DNA from: Kineosporia corallincola
GTDB taxonomy: Bacteria > Actinomycetota > Actinomycetes > Actinomycetales > Kineosporiaceae
Direction: 5' to 3'
Length of the DNA stretch: 64,000 nt
Assembly: GCF_018499875.1 (NCBI RefSeq)
Contig: NZ_JAHBAY010000009.1
Span: 124,001 to 188,000 of the forward strand
Shown here: piece by piece, positions 51,353 through 60,973 of the stretch
How positions within the stretch are numbered: the stretch's first letter is position 1
Layout of the letters: every line of letters begins with the position of its first letter
Translations under genes and position numbers: made by a program
Notes under the pieces: generated by a model
Databases searched by the model: none
What the model was told of the DNA's origin: nothing
The model's input: the letters and a program-made list of their open reading frames with translations, nothing else

Positions 51353-52963
51353 TCACAGCGGCCGCCGGATGCGCTCGCGCCGTCGCTTCTTCTCCGCGTA
51401 GAGGGCGCTGTCGGCCCGGGCGCTGAGCTGCTCGGCCGCCTCGCCCGGCATCAGCACGGCGTAGCCGGCGCTGAAACCCACGCCCTCCGGGTGTTTCCAG
51501 GCCGTGGTCAGCCGGCCGAGCACGGCCAGGGCCACGTCGGCGTCGCCCCGGGTGATCACCGCGAACTCGTCGCCGCCGATCCGGCAGACCTGGTCCAGCC
51601 CGTCGCGCACCGAGGAGGCCAGCGCGGCGGCGAAGGCCCGCAGCACCCGGTCGCCGGCCGGGTGTCCCTGGGTGTCGTTCAGCTGCTTGAAGCGGTCGAG
51701 GTCGAACAGCAGCAGCACGGCGTCGTCCGCCGGCGCGGCCATCGCGTCCTCGAAGGCCCGCCGATTGAGGACGCCGGTGAGCGAGTCGGTGGTCGCGGCC
51801 CGGTCCAGGTCCTCCACCTGGCGAACCCGTTCCAGCACCGGGCCTGCCTGGATCGACAGCAGCTCCACCATCTGGTCGGTGAAGTGGTCGAGGTCGTCGA
51901 TCCGCCGGGACCACCAGATCACCATCACCCCGAGCAGCCGGTCGCCGACCAGGATCGGCACGTAGAGGATGGACGCGCAGGCGAACCGGGTGACGTAGGT
52001 GCGGGAGACCAGGGGGCTGTTCTGCGCGTCCGGCACGAACAGGTGCTGGTGCGTGCGGGCCACCACGCCGGTGCCGGACTGCTCCGCACCCAGGTCCACC
52101 CGCACACCGGTGACGTCGACGCCGTCCCCGCAGCCGCCGCGGGCCGTCAGGTGGGTGGGCCCGCCGCCGGCCGGCTCGCCGCGGTCGCTCACCATGGTCA
52201 CCACCCCGTCGGCGTGCAGCAGGTGCGCGGCCATCTCGCTGACCAGCTGGGCGGCGTCGTGCTCGGTCTGGGCGCCGAGCAGCGGCCGCAGGCCGGCGTG
52301 CAGCCGCTCCAGATCCACGCGCTGCCTGCTCTGCACCGAGGCCGCGGCGGCGATCAGCTCACCGATCAGCGCGGAGAACAGGATGCCGCCGGTGATCTCG
52401 ACCAGCTCGGTCCGTTGCAACCCGGTCAGTGCGAGCAGCCCGACCACGCCGAGGTTGAGCAGGGCCAGCAGGCTGGTGCGGCCGGGCCGCAGCACCAGCC
52501 CGGCGTAGCCCAGGGCGAGGGCGAAGATCGGCTGGAAGTGCCCGAGGGCGCCGCAGACCCCCTCGCCGAGTGTGGTCACCACGGCGCTGCCCACGGTCGG
52601 CAGCACCAGGGCGGAGTCGCCGAGCCGCCGCCAGGGCAGGGCCAGCAGGGTCAGCCCGGTCAGGGCCACCGCCGCCACCAGCAGCCACTGCCAGAGCGGC
52701 GCCTGCGGGTCCTGCCAGGTGACCAGGGCGATGTAGACGTCGGCCACCAGGTACAGCGAGCCGCCGAGCCGGCCCTTGCGCTCGCGTTGGGCGTCGTCGT
52801 CCAGCCCGGGCACCATCCAGGCGCGGAACAGGCGTCCTGCCCTCACGGTCCGGGCGGCACGGGTCCGGCCGCCGGGCCCGGGGGTGTGCTCCACGGTGTG
52901 TGCATCGGCCGGTTCGTCACGCCGGTCAAGGGGTGAAGCGGAGCCCGGACGCGTCGTCACCAC
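51353..52963 (-). CDS. GAF-GGDEF diguanylate cyclase, tandem copy A
   Basis: A 536-residue paralogue of the next gene with the same layout: membrane helices about 70-210, GAF about 235-380 (LVSEMAAHLLHADGVVTMVS), GGDEF at the end (CRIGGDEFAVI), no EAL, I-site altered (RDGLDQVCRI). The start is uncertain: GTG at 52963 gives a 33-residue extension over the paralogue, and a later GTG near 52894 is also possible. The two genes share the membrane and GGDEF parts closely, so a tandem duplication is likely. Different GAF loops may mean different ligands. Confidence 0.86.
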   Translation of the reverse strand: MVTTRPGSASPLDRRDEPADAHTVEHTPGPGGRTRAARTVRAGRLFRAWMVPGLDDDAQRERKGRLGGSLYLVADVYIALVTWQDPQAPLWQWLLVAAVALTGLTLLALPWRRLGDSALVLPTVGSAVVTTLGEGVCGALGHFQPIFALALGYAGLVLRPGRTSLLALLNLGVVGLLALTGLQRTELVEITGGILFSALIGELIAAAASVQSRQRVDLERLHAGLRPLLGAQTEHDAAQLVSEMAAHLLHADGVVTMVSDRGEPAGGGPTHLTARGGCGDGVDVTGVRVDLGAEQSGTGVVARTHQHLFVPDAQNSPLVSRTYVTRFACASILYVPILVGDRLLGVMVIWWSRRIDDLDHFTDQMVELLSIQAGPVLERVRQVEDLDRAATTDSLTGVLNRRAFEDAMAAPADDAVLLLFDLDRFKQLNDTQGHPAGDRVLRAFAAALASSVRDGLDQVCRIGGDEFAVITRGDADVALAVLGRLTTAWKHPEGVGFSAGYAVLMPGEAAEQLSARADSALYAEKKRRRERIRRPL

Positions 52964-52995
52964 CGGCCCGCGGGGGGCTGGGTACTGTGTGGCGA

Positions 52996-54831
52996 GTGAT
53001 CCCTTTCGTCACCCTGGACGACGACGGCACCCCGCTGCGCTTCCACCACCGCGGCCTGCCGAGACAGCCGTTCCTGCTCCAGCCCGGCCGGGACCGCTGG
53101 CACACCGCCGAGCACCGCTGGGGCAGCGGGTTCGCCGTCACCGGGCGGGGGTCGGGGCGCTGGCGCACCGCCGGGCCGGTCACCGGTGACCTGCGGGTCG
53201 ACATCGAGCGCGATGTCTCCGGTGACGTGCTGACCGAGACCTACCGGTGGACGAACACCGGCACCGAACTGCTCGACGTCACCGGCCTGGGGATCACGGT
53301 GCCGCTGCGCGACGTGTACGAGTCGGCCGCGCAGGCCGTCGAGTCGGCCGTGCACGCGCACGTCTGGACCGGTGGCCAGTGGGCCTGGGTGCTGGCCCGG
53401 CCGATGTCGGGGCAGGGGCCGGTGCTCGGGCTGGTCGTGCGCACCGGGGCGCTGTGGGCGTACTCGATCGAGTCGCGCAACCCGAACACCCTCTCGAACG
53501 TGCGCGGCCACATCGTGCTCCAGCCCACCGACCGAGCGCGCAACCCGGGCGCTTTCGGCGGTCAGCCGGTGATCCGGCTGGACCCCGGCGAGTCCTACGA
53601 GCTGACCTGGGACGTGCGGTTCTACGTCGACGTGCCCGCGTTCCTCGCCGCCACCGACCCGCCGGTGACCATCGACAGGTTCGCCGCCGAGGAGGGCACG
53701 CCGATCCTCGTCGACGGAAAACCGCTGTCCGGCCGCGGATACACCTATGTCGGCAACGACCGGTACCGCACCGCCGTGCTCTTCCACCGGCCCCGCCGCG
53801 AACTGGTCGAGCGGCGGGTGCGTTTCGTCCTCGACCACCAGCGCGCCACCGAGCGTCCCGAACCGGACCGGCACGCCTTCCTGCCCTACGACAACCGCAG
53901 CGGGCTCACCCAGCCCACGGCGGCCTGGGCCGACTGGTCCGACGGCGCCGAGCGGCTGGCCATGCCCTCTCTGCTCCAGCAGGCCCGGTTGCGCGGCTGG
54001 GGCGACACCGCCGAACTCGACGCCGCGCTGCACGGCTGGGCGGCCTTCGCCCGGGCCCGGCTGATCACCGCCGAGCAGGACGTGCTGTGGGGCAGCGACA
54101 CCCCGGCCGACCGGATCCGGCTGTACAACTTCCCGTGGCTGGCCGAGTTCTTCGCCACCCAGTACGAGATCTACCGCCGGCCGGACGATCTCGAGCTGGC
54201 CGCCACCCTGCTGGAGCGGGCCTACGAGATCGGTGCCGCACAGCACCTGCTGATCGGGCACGCCGAGGCGGTGCTGCACGTGGCCGGGCTGCTGCCCGAC
54301 GGCGGCCGGGCCCGGGCGCTGCGCCGCTGGCTGAAGGGCCACGCCAAGAAGTTCGCCGCGGCCGGCGCGAATCTGCCCGCGCACGAGGTGAACTACGAGC
54401 AGTCGATGGTCGCGCCGCTGGTCACCCTGCTCGCCCTGGCCGCCCCCGACAGCCCGGCACTGCACCGGGCCCTGGCCTGGATGCGGGCCTTCGGCGGGCC
54501 GCAGCCGCACGTGCGCCTGCACGGCATCGGCATCCGGCACTGGGACGGCTACTGGTTCGGCCGGGACCGCCTGTGGGGAGACACCTTTCCGCACCACTGG
54601 AGCGTGCTGACCGCGGTCGCCCTGCTCCAGAACCCGCACCGCACCGCCGCCGACGAGGCCGAGGCCGAGGCGATCTTCCGGGCCGCCACCGTGGACTTCG
54701 CCGACGACGGTTCGGCCAGCTCCGCGTTCGTCATGCCCAGCAGCGTCGACGGGCGGCCCGCGCACGCCGCCGACCCGCTGGCGAACGACCAGGACTGGGC
54801 GCTGGTGCTCTGGCTGCGCTCGATGCCCTGA
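52996..54831 (+). CDS. Large protein of unknown function, possible alpha/alpha-barrel glycosidase-like
   Basis: A 611-residue cytoplasmic protein that I cannot name. Residues about 1-230 are beta-rich (VTLDDDGTPLRFHHRGLPRQ, YRWTNTGTELLDVTGLGITV, IRLDPGESYELTWDVRFYVD), and residues 300-600 are mainly helical with repeated Trp/aromatic helices (LYNFPWLAEFFATQYEIYRR, HWDGYWFGRDRLWGDTFPHH). A beta-sandwich followed by a helical barrel is the usual order in six-hairpin glycosidases, and the aromatic-rich helical part fits sugar binding, but catalytic residues are not identifiable. GTG at 52996 or 52987 could start it. No signal peptide. It is divergent from the GGDEF pair and upstream of the MFS gene. 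Confidence 0.75.
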   Translation: MIPFVTLDDDGTPLRFHHRGLPRQPFLLQPGRDRWHTAEHRWGSGFAVTGRGSGRWRTAGPVTGDLRVDIERDVSGDVLTETYRWTNTGTELLDVTGLGITVPLRDVYESAAQAVESAVHAHVWTGGQWAWVLARPMSGQGPVLGLVVRTGALWAYSIESRNPNTLSNVRGHIVLQPTDRARNPGAFGGQPVIRLDPGESYELTWDVRFYVDVPAFLAATDPPVTIDRFAAEEGTPILVDGKPLSGRGYTYVGNDRYRTAVLFHRPRRELVERRVRFVLDHQRATERPEPDRHAFLPYDNRSGLTQPTAAWADWSDGAERLAMPSLLQQARLRGWGDTAELDAALHGWAAFARARLITAEQDVLWGSDTPADRIRLYNFPWLAEFFATQYEIYRRPDDLELAATLLERAYEIGAAQHLLIGHAEAVLHVAGLLPDGGRARALRRWLKGHAKKFAAAGANLPAHEVNYEQSMVAPLVTLLALAAPDSPALHRALAWMRAFGGPQPHVRLHGIGIRHWDGYWFGRDRLWGDTFPHHWSVLTAVALLQNPHRTAADEAEAEAIFRAATVDFADDGSASSAFVMPSSVDGRPAHAADPLANDQDWALVLWLRSMP

Positions 54832-54908
54832 TTCCCGTTCGGGTTCCTTGTCCTTCGCGCCGGGCGGCACGAGCCGGCCGATTCGATCGACGTCGTCCGG
54901 AGCGCGCC

Positions 54909-54920
54909 TAGAACGTTCTA
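54909..54920. promoter_or_regulatory. LacI-type operator O1, TAGAACGTTCTA
   Basis: A perfect 12-base palindrome 84 bases before the MFS start. The identical sequence recurs at 56242 before the LacI-family gene, which is the expected repressor. Confidence 0.8.
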
Positions 54921-54933
54921 TAGAAACGTCCAC

Positions 54934-54945
54934 TAGAACGTTATA
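54934..54945. promoter_or_regulatory. LacI-type operator O2, TAGAACGTTATA
   Basis: Differs from the perfect palindrome at one position and lies 25 bases (centre to centre) from O1, close to two helical turns, so two dimers could bind on one face. Confidence 0.7.
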
Positions 54946-55003
54946 GGCTGCCGCCGGGCGCGTCCGCCGACGGAGCCCGTCATCCGTCATTCCTGGAGGA
55001 TCG

Positions 55004-56239
55004 GTGGGCCACGTCAGCCGACCGCGCCGTCATGCGGCGCTCCTCGCCCTCGCCCTGGGCGGTTTCGCGATCGGCCTGATGGAGTTCGCGGTGATGGGCC
55101 TGCTGCCCGACGTGGCCACCGACCTGCTGCCCCGCGAATACGCCCGCTCCACCGAGGAGGCCATCGGTCACGCCGGCTGGCTGATCAGCGCCTACGCGCT
55201 CGGGGTGGTCGTGGGTGCCCCGGCGATCGCGGCCCTGAGCGCCCGGACACCCCGCCGGCGCCTGGTCGCCGGCCTGCTCGCCTGGTTCGTGCTCTGGACC
55301 GCCGCCTCCGCCCTGGCCCCCACCTTCGACCTGGCCCTGGCCGGGCGGTTCCTGGCCGGGCTGCCGCACGGCGCCTACTTCGGCGCGGCCGGGCTGCTGG
55401 CCTCCCGGTTGCTCGGCCCGAACCGTCACGCCGGGGGATTCGCCCTGGTCATCGCCGGTCTCACGGTGGCCAACATCGTCGGTGTCCCGCTGATCACGCT
55501 GCTCGGGCAGGTGGCCACCTGGCGCGTCGCCACTCTCGTGGTGGCCGCCGCCTTCGCCCTCACCCTGGTCGCCGTGCTGGCCGTGGTCCCGGAGGTCGAG
55601 GGGGTCGCGGGCGCCTCGCCCCGGGCCGAGCTGGACTCGCTGCGCTCCGGGCAGGTGTGGCTGGTGGCCCTGGTGGCGGCCGTGGGCTTCGCCGGGTTCC
55701 TCGCCGTGTACACCTACGCCGCACCGGTGACCACGGCCGTGGCCGGCCTGCCCGACTCCGCCGTCCCCTGGGTGATGGCCACGGCGGGTGCCGGGATGAC
55801 CGCCGGGAACCTGGCCGGGGGCTTCGCCGCCGACCGGAACCTGAGGCTCAGCCTGGTGTCCGGCTTCGCCGCCGTGCTCGCGGCCGGCCTGCTCTTCTGG
55901 GCCGTGGCCCGCACCCCGGTGGGCCTTTTCGCGGGCATCTTCCTGATCGGCGCCACCAGCATGTTCCTCAGCCCGGCGCTCCAGGCCCGGCTGATCCAGC
56001 TCGCCCCCGGCGCCCAGCTGATGGGCGCGGCCGTGAACCAGTCCGCCACCAACGTGGCCAACAGCCTGGGCGCGTGGCTGGGTGGCATCACCATCGCCCA
56101 CGGCCTCGGCTACCTGTCTCCGGCCCTGGTCGGCGTCGCGCTCGCCGCGGTGGGACTCGCCCTGACCCTGCTGAGTTTTCGCCGTCCCGCCCGGCCGGTG
56201 GTGGTGCCCGAGCCGATCGGGTCGCTGGCCGGCTCCTGA
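55004..56239 (+). CDS. MFS exporter (drug/sugar efflux, AraJ/Cmx type)
   Basis: A 411-residue transporter with 12 predicted helices. ALALGGFAIGLMEFAVMGLLPD at the start and ALSARTPRRRLVAGLLAWFV (loop 2-3 motif) identify the DHA1 family, and FLAGLPHGAYFGAAGLLASR is its helix 4 signature. The substrates of the AraJ/Cmx group range from sugars to chloramphenicol. GTG start after GGAGGA. Flanked by operators O1 and O2, and followed by the LacI-type gene, so the export function is presumably inducible. Confidence 0.9.
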   Translation: MGHVSRPRRHAALLALALGGFAIGLMEFAVMGLLPDVATDLLPREYARSTEEAIGHAGWLISAYALGVVVGAPAIAALSARTPRRRLVAGLLAWFVLWTAASALAPTFDLALAGRFLAGLPHGAYFGAAGLLASRLLGPNRHAGGFALVIAGLTVANIVGVPLITLLGQVATWRVATLVVAAAFALTLVAVLAVVPEVEGVAGASPRAELDSLRSGQVWLVALVAAVGFAGFLAVYTYAAPVTTAVAGLPDSAVPWVMATAGAGMTAGNLAGGFAADRNLRLSLVSGFAAVLAAGLLFWAVARTPVGLFAGIFLIGATSMFLSPALQARLIQLAPGAQLMGAAVNQSATNVANSLGAWLGGITIAHGLGYLSPALVGVALAAVGLALTLLSFRRPARPVVVPEPIGSLAGS

Positions 56240-56241
56240 CG

Positions 56242-56253
56242 TAGAACGTTCTA
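56242..56253. promoter_or_regulatory. LacI-type operator O3, TAGAACGTTCTA
   Basis: Identical to O1, directly after the MFS stop and 22 bases before the regulator start. Implies autoregulation of the LacI gene. Confidence 0.8.
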
Positions 56254-56274
56254 GGGTGCTGCTACGGTGCCGCG

Positions 56275-57318
56275 ATGGCTTCCCAGCGCGCAGGCATGCC
56301 CCGGGTGACCCTGGCCGACGTGGCCGAGCGCGCCGGGGTCAGCACGGCTCTGGTGTCCATCGTGATGCGCGACGCCCCGGGTGCCAGCCCCCAGACCCGC
56401 GAGCGCGTGCGGCAGGTCGCCGGTGAGCTCGGCTATCAGCCCGACCGCCGGGCCCGGTTGCTGCGCAGCGGCCGCACCCGGCTGCTGGGCGTGGTGTTCA
56501 GCGTGCAGCACGCCTTTCACGGCGACCTGGTCACCGGGCTGTACGCGGCGGCCGAGAAGGCCGGGTACGAGCTGGCTCTCAGCGCCATCACCCCGCAGCG
56601 TGACGAGCAGCGTGCCGTGGCCGGGCTGATGGCCGAGCGGTGCGAGGCGCTGATCGTGATGAGCCTGGACTCCTCGGCGGCGCAGCTGTCGGAGCTGGCC
56701 GCCCGCATGCCCCTGGTCGTACTCACCCGCAACGTGCGCGACCCGGACGTGGACGTGGTGCGCAACGACGACCGCCGGGGGCTGCACCTGGCCGTCGACC
56801 ACCTGGTGGAGCTCGGGCACCGGCGGATCGCGCACCTGGACGGCGGGCGGGCGCCGGGCTCGGCGGAGCGGCGCCGGGGCTACCGGGAGGCGATGGAACG
56901 GCACGGCCTGGAGGCCGGGGCCCGGGTGGTGGCCGGGGGCGTGACCGAGGCCGATGGGGCCACGGCCGCCCGCGAGCTGCTGGCCGACCTGCCCACCGCC
57001 GTCACGGTTTTCAACGACCGCGTGGCCACCGGTCTGCTGGGGGTGGTGCGCGGTGCGGGCCTCGACGTGCCCGGCGACCTGAGCGTGCTGGGGTTCGACG
57101 ACGACCGGCTGGCCCGGCTCGGCTACATCGACCTGACCACCGTGGGGCAGGACGCGCAGGCCCTGACCGAGCTGGCGGTGCGGCGGGCGGTGGACCGGAT
57201 CGAGGGCCGCCCGGTGACGCACCCGCACCTGGTCACCCCGCCCCAGCTGGTGCTGCGGGGGACCACCGGGCCGGTCCGGGCCGATCCGGGGCGGATGAGC
57301 GGGTGGGGTGACGCCTGA
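56275..57318 (+). CDS. LacI family transcriptional regulator
   Basis: A 347-residue repressor: DNA-binding domain VTLADVAERAGVSTALVSIV with hinge helix LLRSGRTRLLGVVFS, then a periplasmic-binding-like sensor domain (LVTGLYAAAEKAGYELALSA; VLGFDDDRLARLGYIDLTTV). ATG at 56275; an internal ATG at 56296 is an alternative. It follows the MFS gene, and an operator-like palindrome precedes both genes. The ligand is unknown. Confidence 0.9.
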   Translation: MASQRAGMPRVTLADVAERAGVSTALVSIVMRDAPGASPQTRERVRQVAGELGYQPDRRARLLRSGRTRLLGVVFSVQHAFHGDLVTGLYAAAEKAGYELALSAITPQRDEQRAVAGLMAERCEALIVMSLDSSAAQLSELAARMPLVVLTRNVRDPDVDVVRNDDRRGLHLAVDHLVELGHRRIAHLDGGRAPGSAERRRGYREAMERHGLEAGARVVAGGVTEADGATAARELLADLPTAVTVFNDRVATGLLGVVRGAGLDVPGDLSVLGFDDDRLARLGYIDLTTVGQDAQALTELAVRRAVDRIEGRPVTHPHLVTPPQLVLRGTTGPVRADPGRMSGWGDA

Positions 57319-57342
57319 CGGAACCCTCTGCGGAGGAAGGGT

Positions 57343-57795
57343 TCACCCGTCGTCCCCCGACCGGGCGATCCTCGCGCCGGCCTGCTGGTCGGCCGCCGCC
57401 TCGGCCCGGTCCCCGGCCCCCTGCGCGCGGTGACGACGGGCGCGTCCGAGCAGATCGTCCTGTTCCTGTCCACGGCGCCGGGCCGCGAGCTCCTCCAGAC
57501 CCGCGGCGGCCCGCTCGTGCGCGTCGGCGGCCTGCCGCATCCCGTGCGCCGCGCGTTCGGCGGACTCCTGAGCCAGCTCCAGCGAGCGCCGTGCCGTCTC
57601 CCGGGCCCGGGTCACCACCGCCGAGGGGCCGGCGTCGTCGTCCTCGACCGCGCGCAGGCGTTCCCCCAGGCCGTCCGCCCGTTCGGCGGTGCGCAGGAAC
57701 CGGTCCGCCCGGCGCGCTCGTTCGTCGCCCATGCCGTCGCCCATGCCGTCGCCTGTGTCCCGGCCTGTGTCGTCGCCTGTGCCGTCGTCGTCCAC
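57343..57795 (-). CDS. Small charged coiled-coil protein of unknown function
   Basis: About 150 residues, rich in Arg, Ala, Glu and Asp. The C-terminal part (RETARRSLELAQESAERAAH, AADAHERAAAGLEELAARRR) has heptad-like spacing and resembles short Ala/His/Glu-rich proteins common in actinomycetes. The start is uncertain: a GTG at 57795 gives a repetitive DDGTGDDTGRDTGDGMGDGM leader, whereas ATG at 57744 or 57732 omits most of it. It converges on the LacI gene and is divergent from the chelate importer. Confidence 0.6.
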   Translation of the reverse strand: MDDDGTGDDTGRDTGDGMGDGMGDERARRADRFLRTAERADGLGERLRAVEDDDAGPSAVVTRARETARRSLELAQESAERAAHGMRQAADAHERAAAGLEELAARRRGQEQDDLLGRARRHRAQGAGDRAEAAADQQAGARIARSGDDG

Positions 57796-57857
57796 CCGAC
57801 CATGCTGGTCCCGGCGTCCTGATCCGGCACCCCGGCTCACACCCGCCGGGCGTCCTA

Positions 57858-57874
57858 TTGCATAATCTTCGCAA
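57858..57874. promoter_or_regulatory. Nur-box-like / Fur-family operator candidate
   Basis: TTGCATAATCTTCGCAA has the 6-5-6 layout TTGCAT-N5-TCGCAA, close to the streptomycete Nur box (tGCaa-N5-ttGCA). It lies 74 bases upstream of the FecCD-type permease in the divergent promoter region. It is one of the few AT-rich patches there. Confidence 0.5.
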
Positions 57875-57947
57875 CAACGCCCGGCCGTGTGCCGGGCGCT
57901 CGTGTGTGCGCGCCTCTTCCGGGGTGCTGCCCGGAAAGCGTCGGAAA

Positions 57948-59147
57948 GTGCCGTCCTCGCGCATCGGCACGACGCGTCGTCAGGAGGTGGCGGAGATCGC
58001 GGGAGAACTGGCGGCCGAACAGGCCGAACAGGCCGACGGGGCCGACAGCGTCGACGGGACCGGCCATCGCCCCCCCGCACGGCCGGTGCTCGCCGATCTG
58101 GGTCTGGGACGTCAGCGCCGGCGTGGCGCCGTCTGGCTGCTCGGGCTGAGTGTGCTGCTGGTGCTGAGCGTGCTGCTCGGGGTCGGGGTGGGGGCCGTCG
58201 GCATCGCCCCCGCGGCGGTCGCGCGCATCATCGCCCACCACGTGCTCGGCACACCCGGCGAGGTCACCTGGAGCCTCCCGCAAGACGCCATCGTCTGGCA
58301 GGTCCGCCTGCCCCGCGTGCTGCTCGGCGCCGTGGTCGGGGCCGGTCTCGCGGTCTGCGGAACGGTCCTCCAGGCGATGGTGCGCAACCTGCTGGCCGAC
58401 CCCTACCTGCTGGGCATCAACTCCGGCGCCTCCAGCGGCGCGGCCGCCGCCATCCTGTTCGGCTTCGGCGCCGCCTGGGGCGAGAACGCCCTGCCGTTCA
58501 GCGCCTTCCTCGGCGCCCTGGCCGCGTCGCTGCTGGTGTTCCTGATCGCCCGCAGCGGAGGCCGGGTCACGTCGGTGCGGCTGCTGCTGTCGGGAGTGGC
58601 CGTGGGCTACGCCCTCTCGGCCGCCACCAGCTTCCTGATCTTCGCGTCCGACTCGGCCGAGGGCTCCCGCTCGGTCATGTTCTGGCTCCTCGGCTCGCTC
58701 GGGCTGGCCCGCTGGGGGACGGCGCTGAGCGTGGTCGTCATCGTCGTCGGCCTCACCGTGGCCCTGCTCACGCTCTGGGGCCGGCGGCTCGACGCCCTGG
58801 CCATCGGCGACGAGACCGCCCACACGCTGGGCATCTCGCCGGACCGGTTCCGCACCCAGCTGCTGCTGCTCGTGTCGCTGTGCATCGGGGTGCTGGTCGC
58901 GGCCTCAGGCAGCATCGGCTTCGTCGGGCTGGTCGTGCCGCACCTGGCCCGCCGCCTCGTGGGCGCTCCGCACTCCCGGGCCGTGCCGGTCGCCGCCCTG
59001 CTCGGCGCGATCTTCCTGATCTGGGCCGACGCCCTGGCCCGCACCGTCATGCAACCCCAGGAACTCCCGCTCGGCATCATCACCTCGCTGGTCGGGGCGC
59101 CGTTCCTGCTCGTGCTCATCCGCCGTCTCCACGTCACCAGCGCCTGA
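57948..59147 (+). CDS. FecCD-family metal-chelate ABC transporter permease
   Basis: A 399-residue permease with about ten helices. LPRVLLGAVVGAGLAVCGTV with LQAMVRNLLADPYLLGINSGAS is the FecCD/BtuC signature; GFVGLVVPHLARRLVGAPHS and the last helix complete it. The GTG at 57948 is chosen as the first start with a purine-rich stretch upstream; it leaves an N-terminal extension of about 50 residues (REVAEIAGELAAEQ-like) that is unusual. The frame is open back to 57591 without a credible start. It should move a siderophore, haem, cobalamin or metal complex. Confidence 0.88.
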   Translation: MPSSRIGTTRRQEVAEIAGELAAEQAEQADGADSVDGTGHRPPARPVLADLGLGRQRRRGAVWLLGLSVLLVLSVLLGVGVGAVGIAPAAVARIIAHHVLGTPGEVTWSLPQDAIVWQVRLPRVLLGAVVGAGLAVCGTVLQAMVRNLLADPYLLGINSGASSGAAAAILFGFGAAWGENALPFSAFLGALAASLLVFLIARSGGRVTSVRLLLSGVAVGYALSAATSFLIFASDSAEGSRSVMFWLLGSLGLARWGTALSVVVIVVGLTVALLTLWGRRLDALAIGDETAHTLGISPDRFRTQLLLLVSLCIGVLVAASGSIGFVGLVVPHLARRLVGAPHSRAVPVAALLGAIFLIWADALARTVMQPQELPLGIITSLVGAPFLLVLIRRLHVTSA

Positions 59148-59182
59148 CCCCTCACGCGCGTCAGCCTCCAGGAGCACCCTTC

Positions 59183-60183
59183 ATGCCGCCCACCCACGTC
59201 GTCCGTGGTTCCGCCCTCGCCGTCGCCGCCCTGCTGACCCTCGCCGCCTGCGGCAGCGACTCCGCCTCCAGCGCCTCCGCGGGCGGTTCCGGCGACGGTC
59301 ACTACCCGCTCACGCTGGAGAACTGCGGGGACGACGTGACGTTCACCGCCGAGCCGGAACGCGTCGTGCTGCTCAAGAGCGCCTCGGTGCCGTACCTGCA
59401 AGACCTGGGCGTGCTCGGCAGCAACGTGATCGCCCGGGCCGGCGCCTATCCCGAGGACTACTACGACGCCGGGACCCTGGCCGCCCTGGGCGGGGTTCCG
59501 CTGCTCACCGACAAGACCGACACCGGTGGCCACCTCCAGATCTCCCAGGAGGTCGTGATCGGCCAGGAACCCGACCTGGTGATCGGCGAGGCGCAGAACC
59601 TGACCCGGGACACGCTGACATCGGTGGGTATCCCCCTGGTGGAGGAGCCCGGTCTGTGCGGCGACGGCCTGGCCGACCCGGGCTTCGACGACGTGTACTC
59701 CCAGATGGATTTCTACGGAAAGGTTTTCGACCGTGAGGGCGAGGCGGCCGACGCCGTCACCGAGCTGAAGAAGCGCCTCGCGACGGTCGAGGCCAAGGCC
59801 GACGGGAGCAGGGCCCGCACCGCGGCCGTGCTGTACCCGACCGTCGGCGGGGGTGTCACCTACGCCTACGGCAGCCGCAGCATGGCCGACCCGCAGCTGG
59901 AGGCGGCCGGTTTCACCAACGTCTTCGGCGACGTGGACGAGCGGGTGTTCGAGGTGACCCTGGAGAAGCTGATCGGTCTCGACCCGGACGTGCTGATCCT
60001 GCTGTACTCCGACGGCGATGCGGACGAGGTGGCGGCGTCGATCACCGGCCTGCCCGGCGCGGAGAAGCTGGCGGCGGTGAAGAACGGTGACGTGATGCCG
60101 CAGCTGTTCAACTTCACCGAGCCGCCCAGCCCGCTCGCGATCGACGGCCTGGAGCGCATCGAGGAACGTTTCGGGCAGGCGGA

Positions 60184-60187
<4 letters not shown>
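59183..60187 (+). CDS. Metal-chelate ABC transporter substrate-binding lipoprotein (FecB/BtuF type)
   Basis: A 334-residue lipoprotein: signal sequence with lipobox LTLAAC, a Ser/Gly linker, then the two-lobe Peripla_BP_2 fold (EPERVVLLKSASVPYLQDLG, EPDLVIGEAQNL, GLDPDVLILLYSDG). ATG at 59183 follows CCAGGAG. Located between permease and ATPase. The family covers siderophores, haem and B12, and the sequence does not decide among them. Confidence 0.9.
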
Positions 60188-60945
<758 letters not shown>

Positions 60946-60973
60946 GAACCCGCCCGTCTCGGTACCGGCCGTC

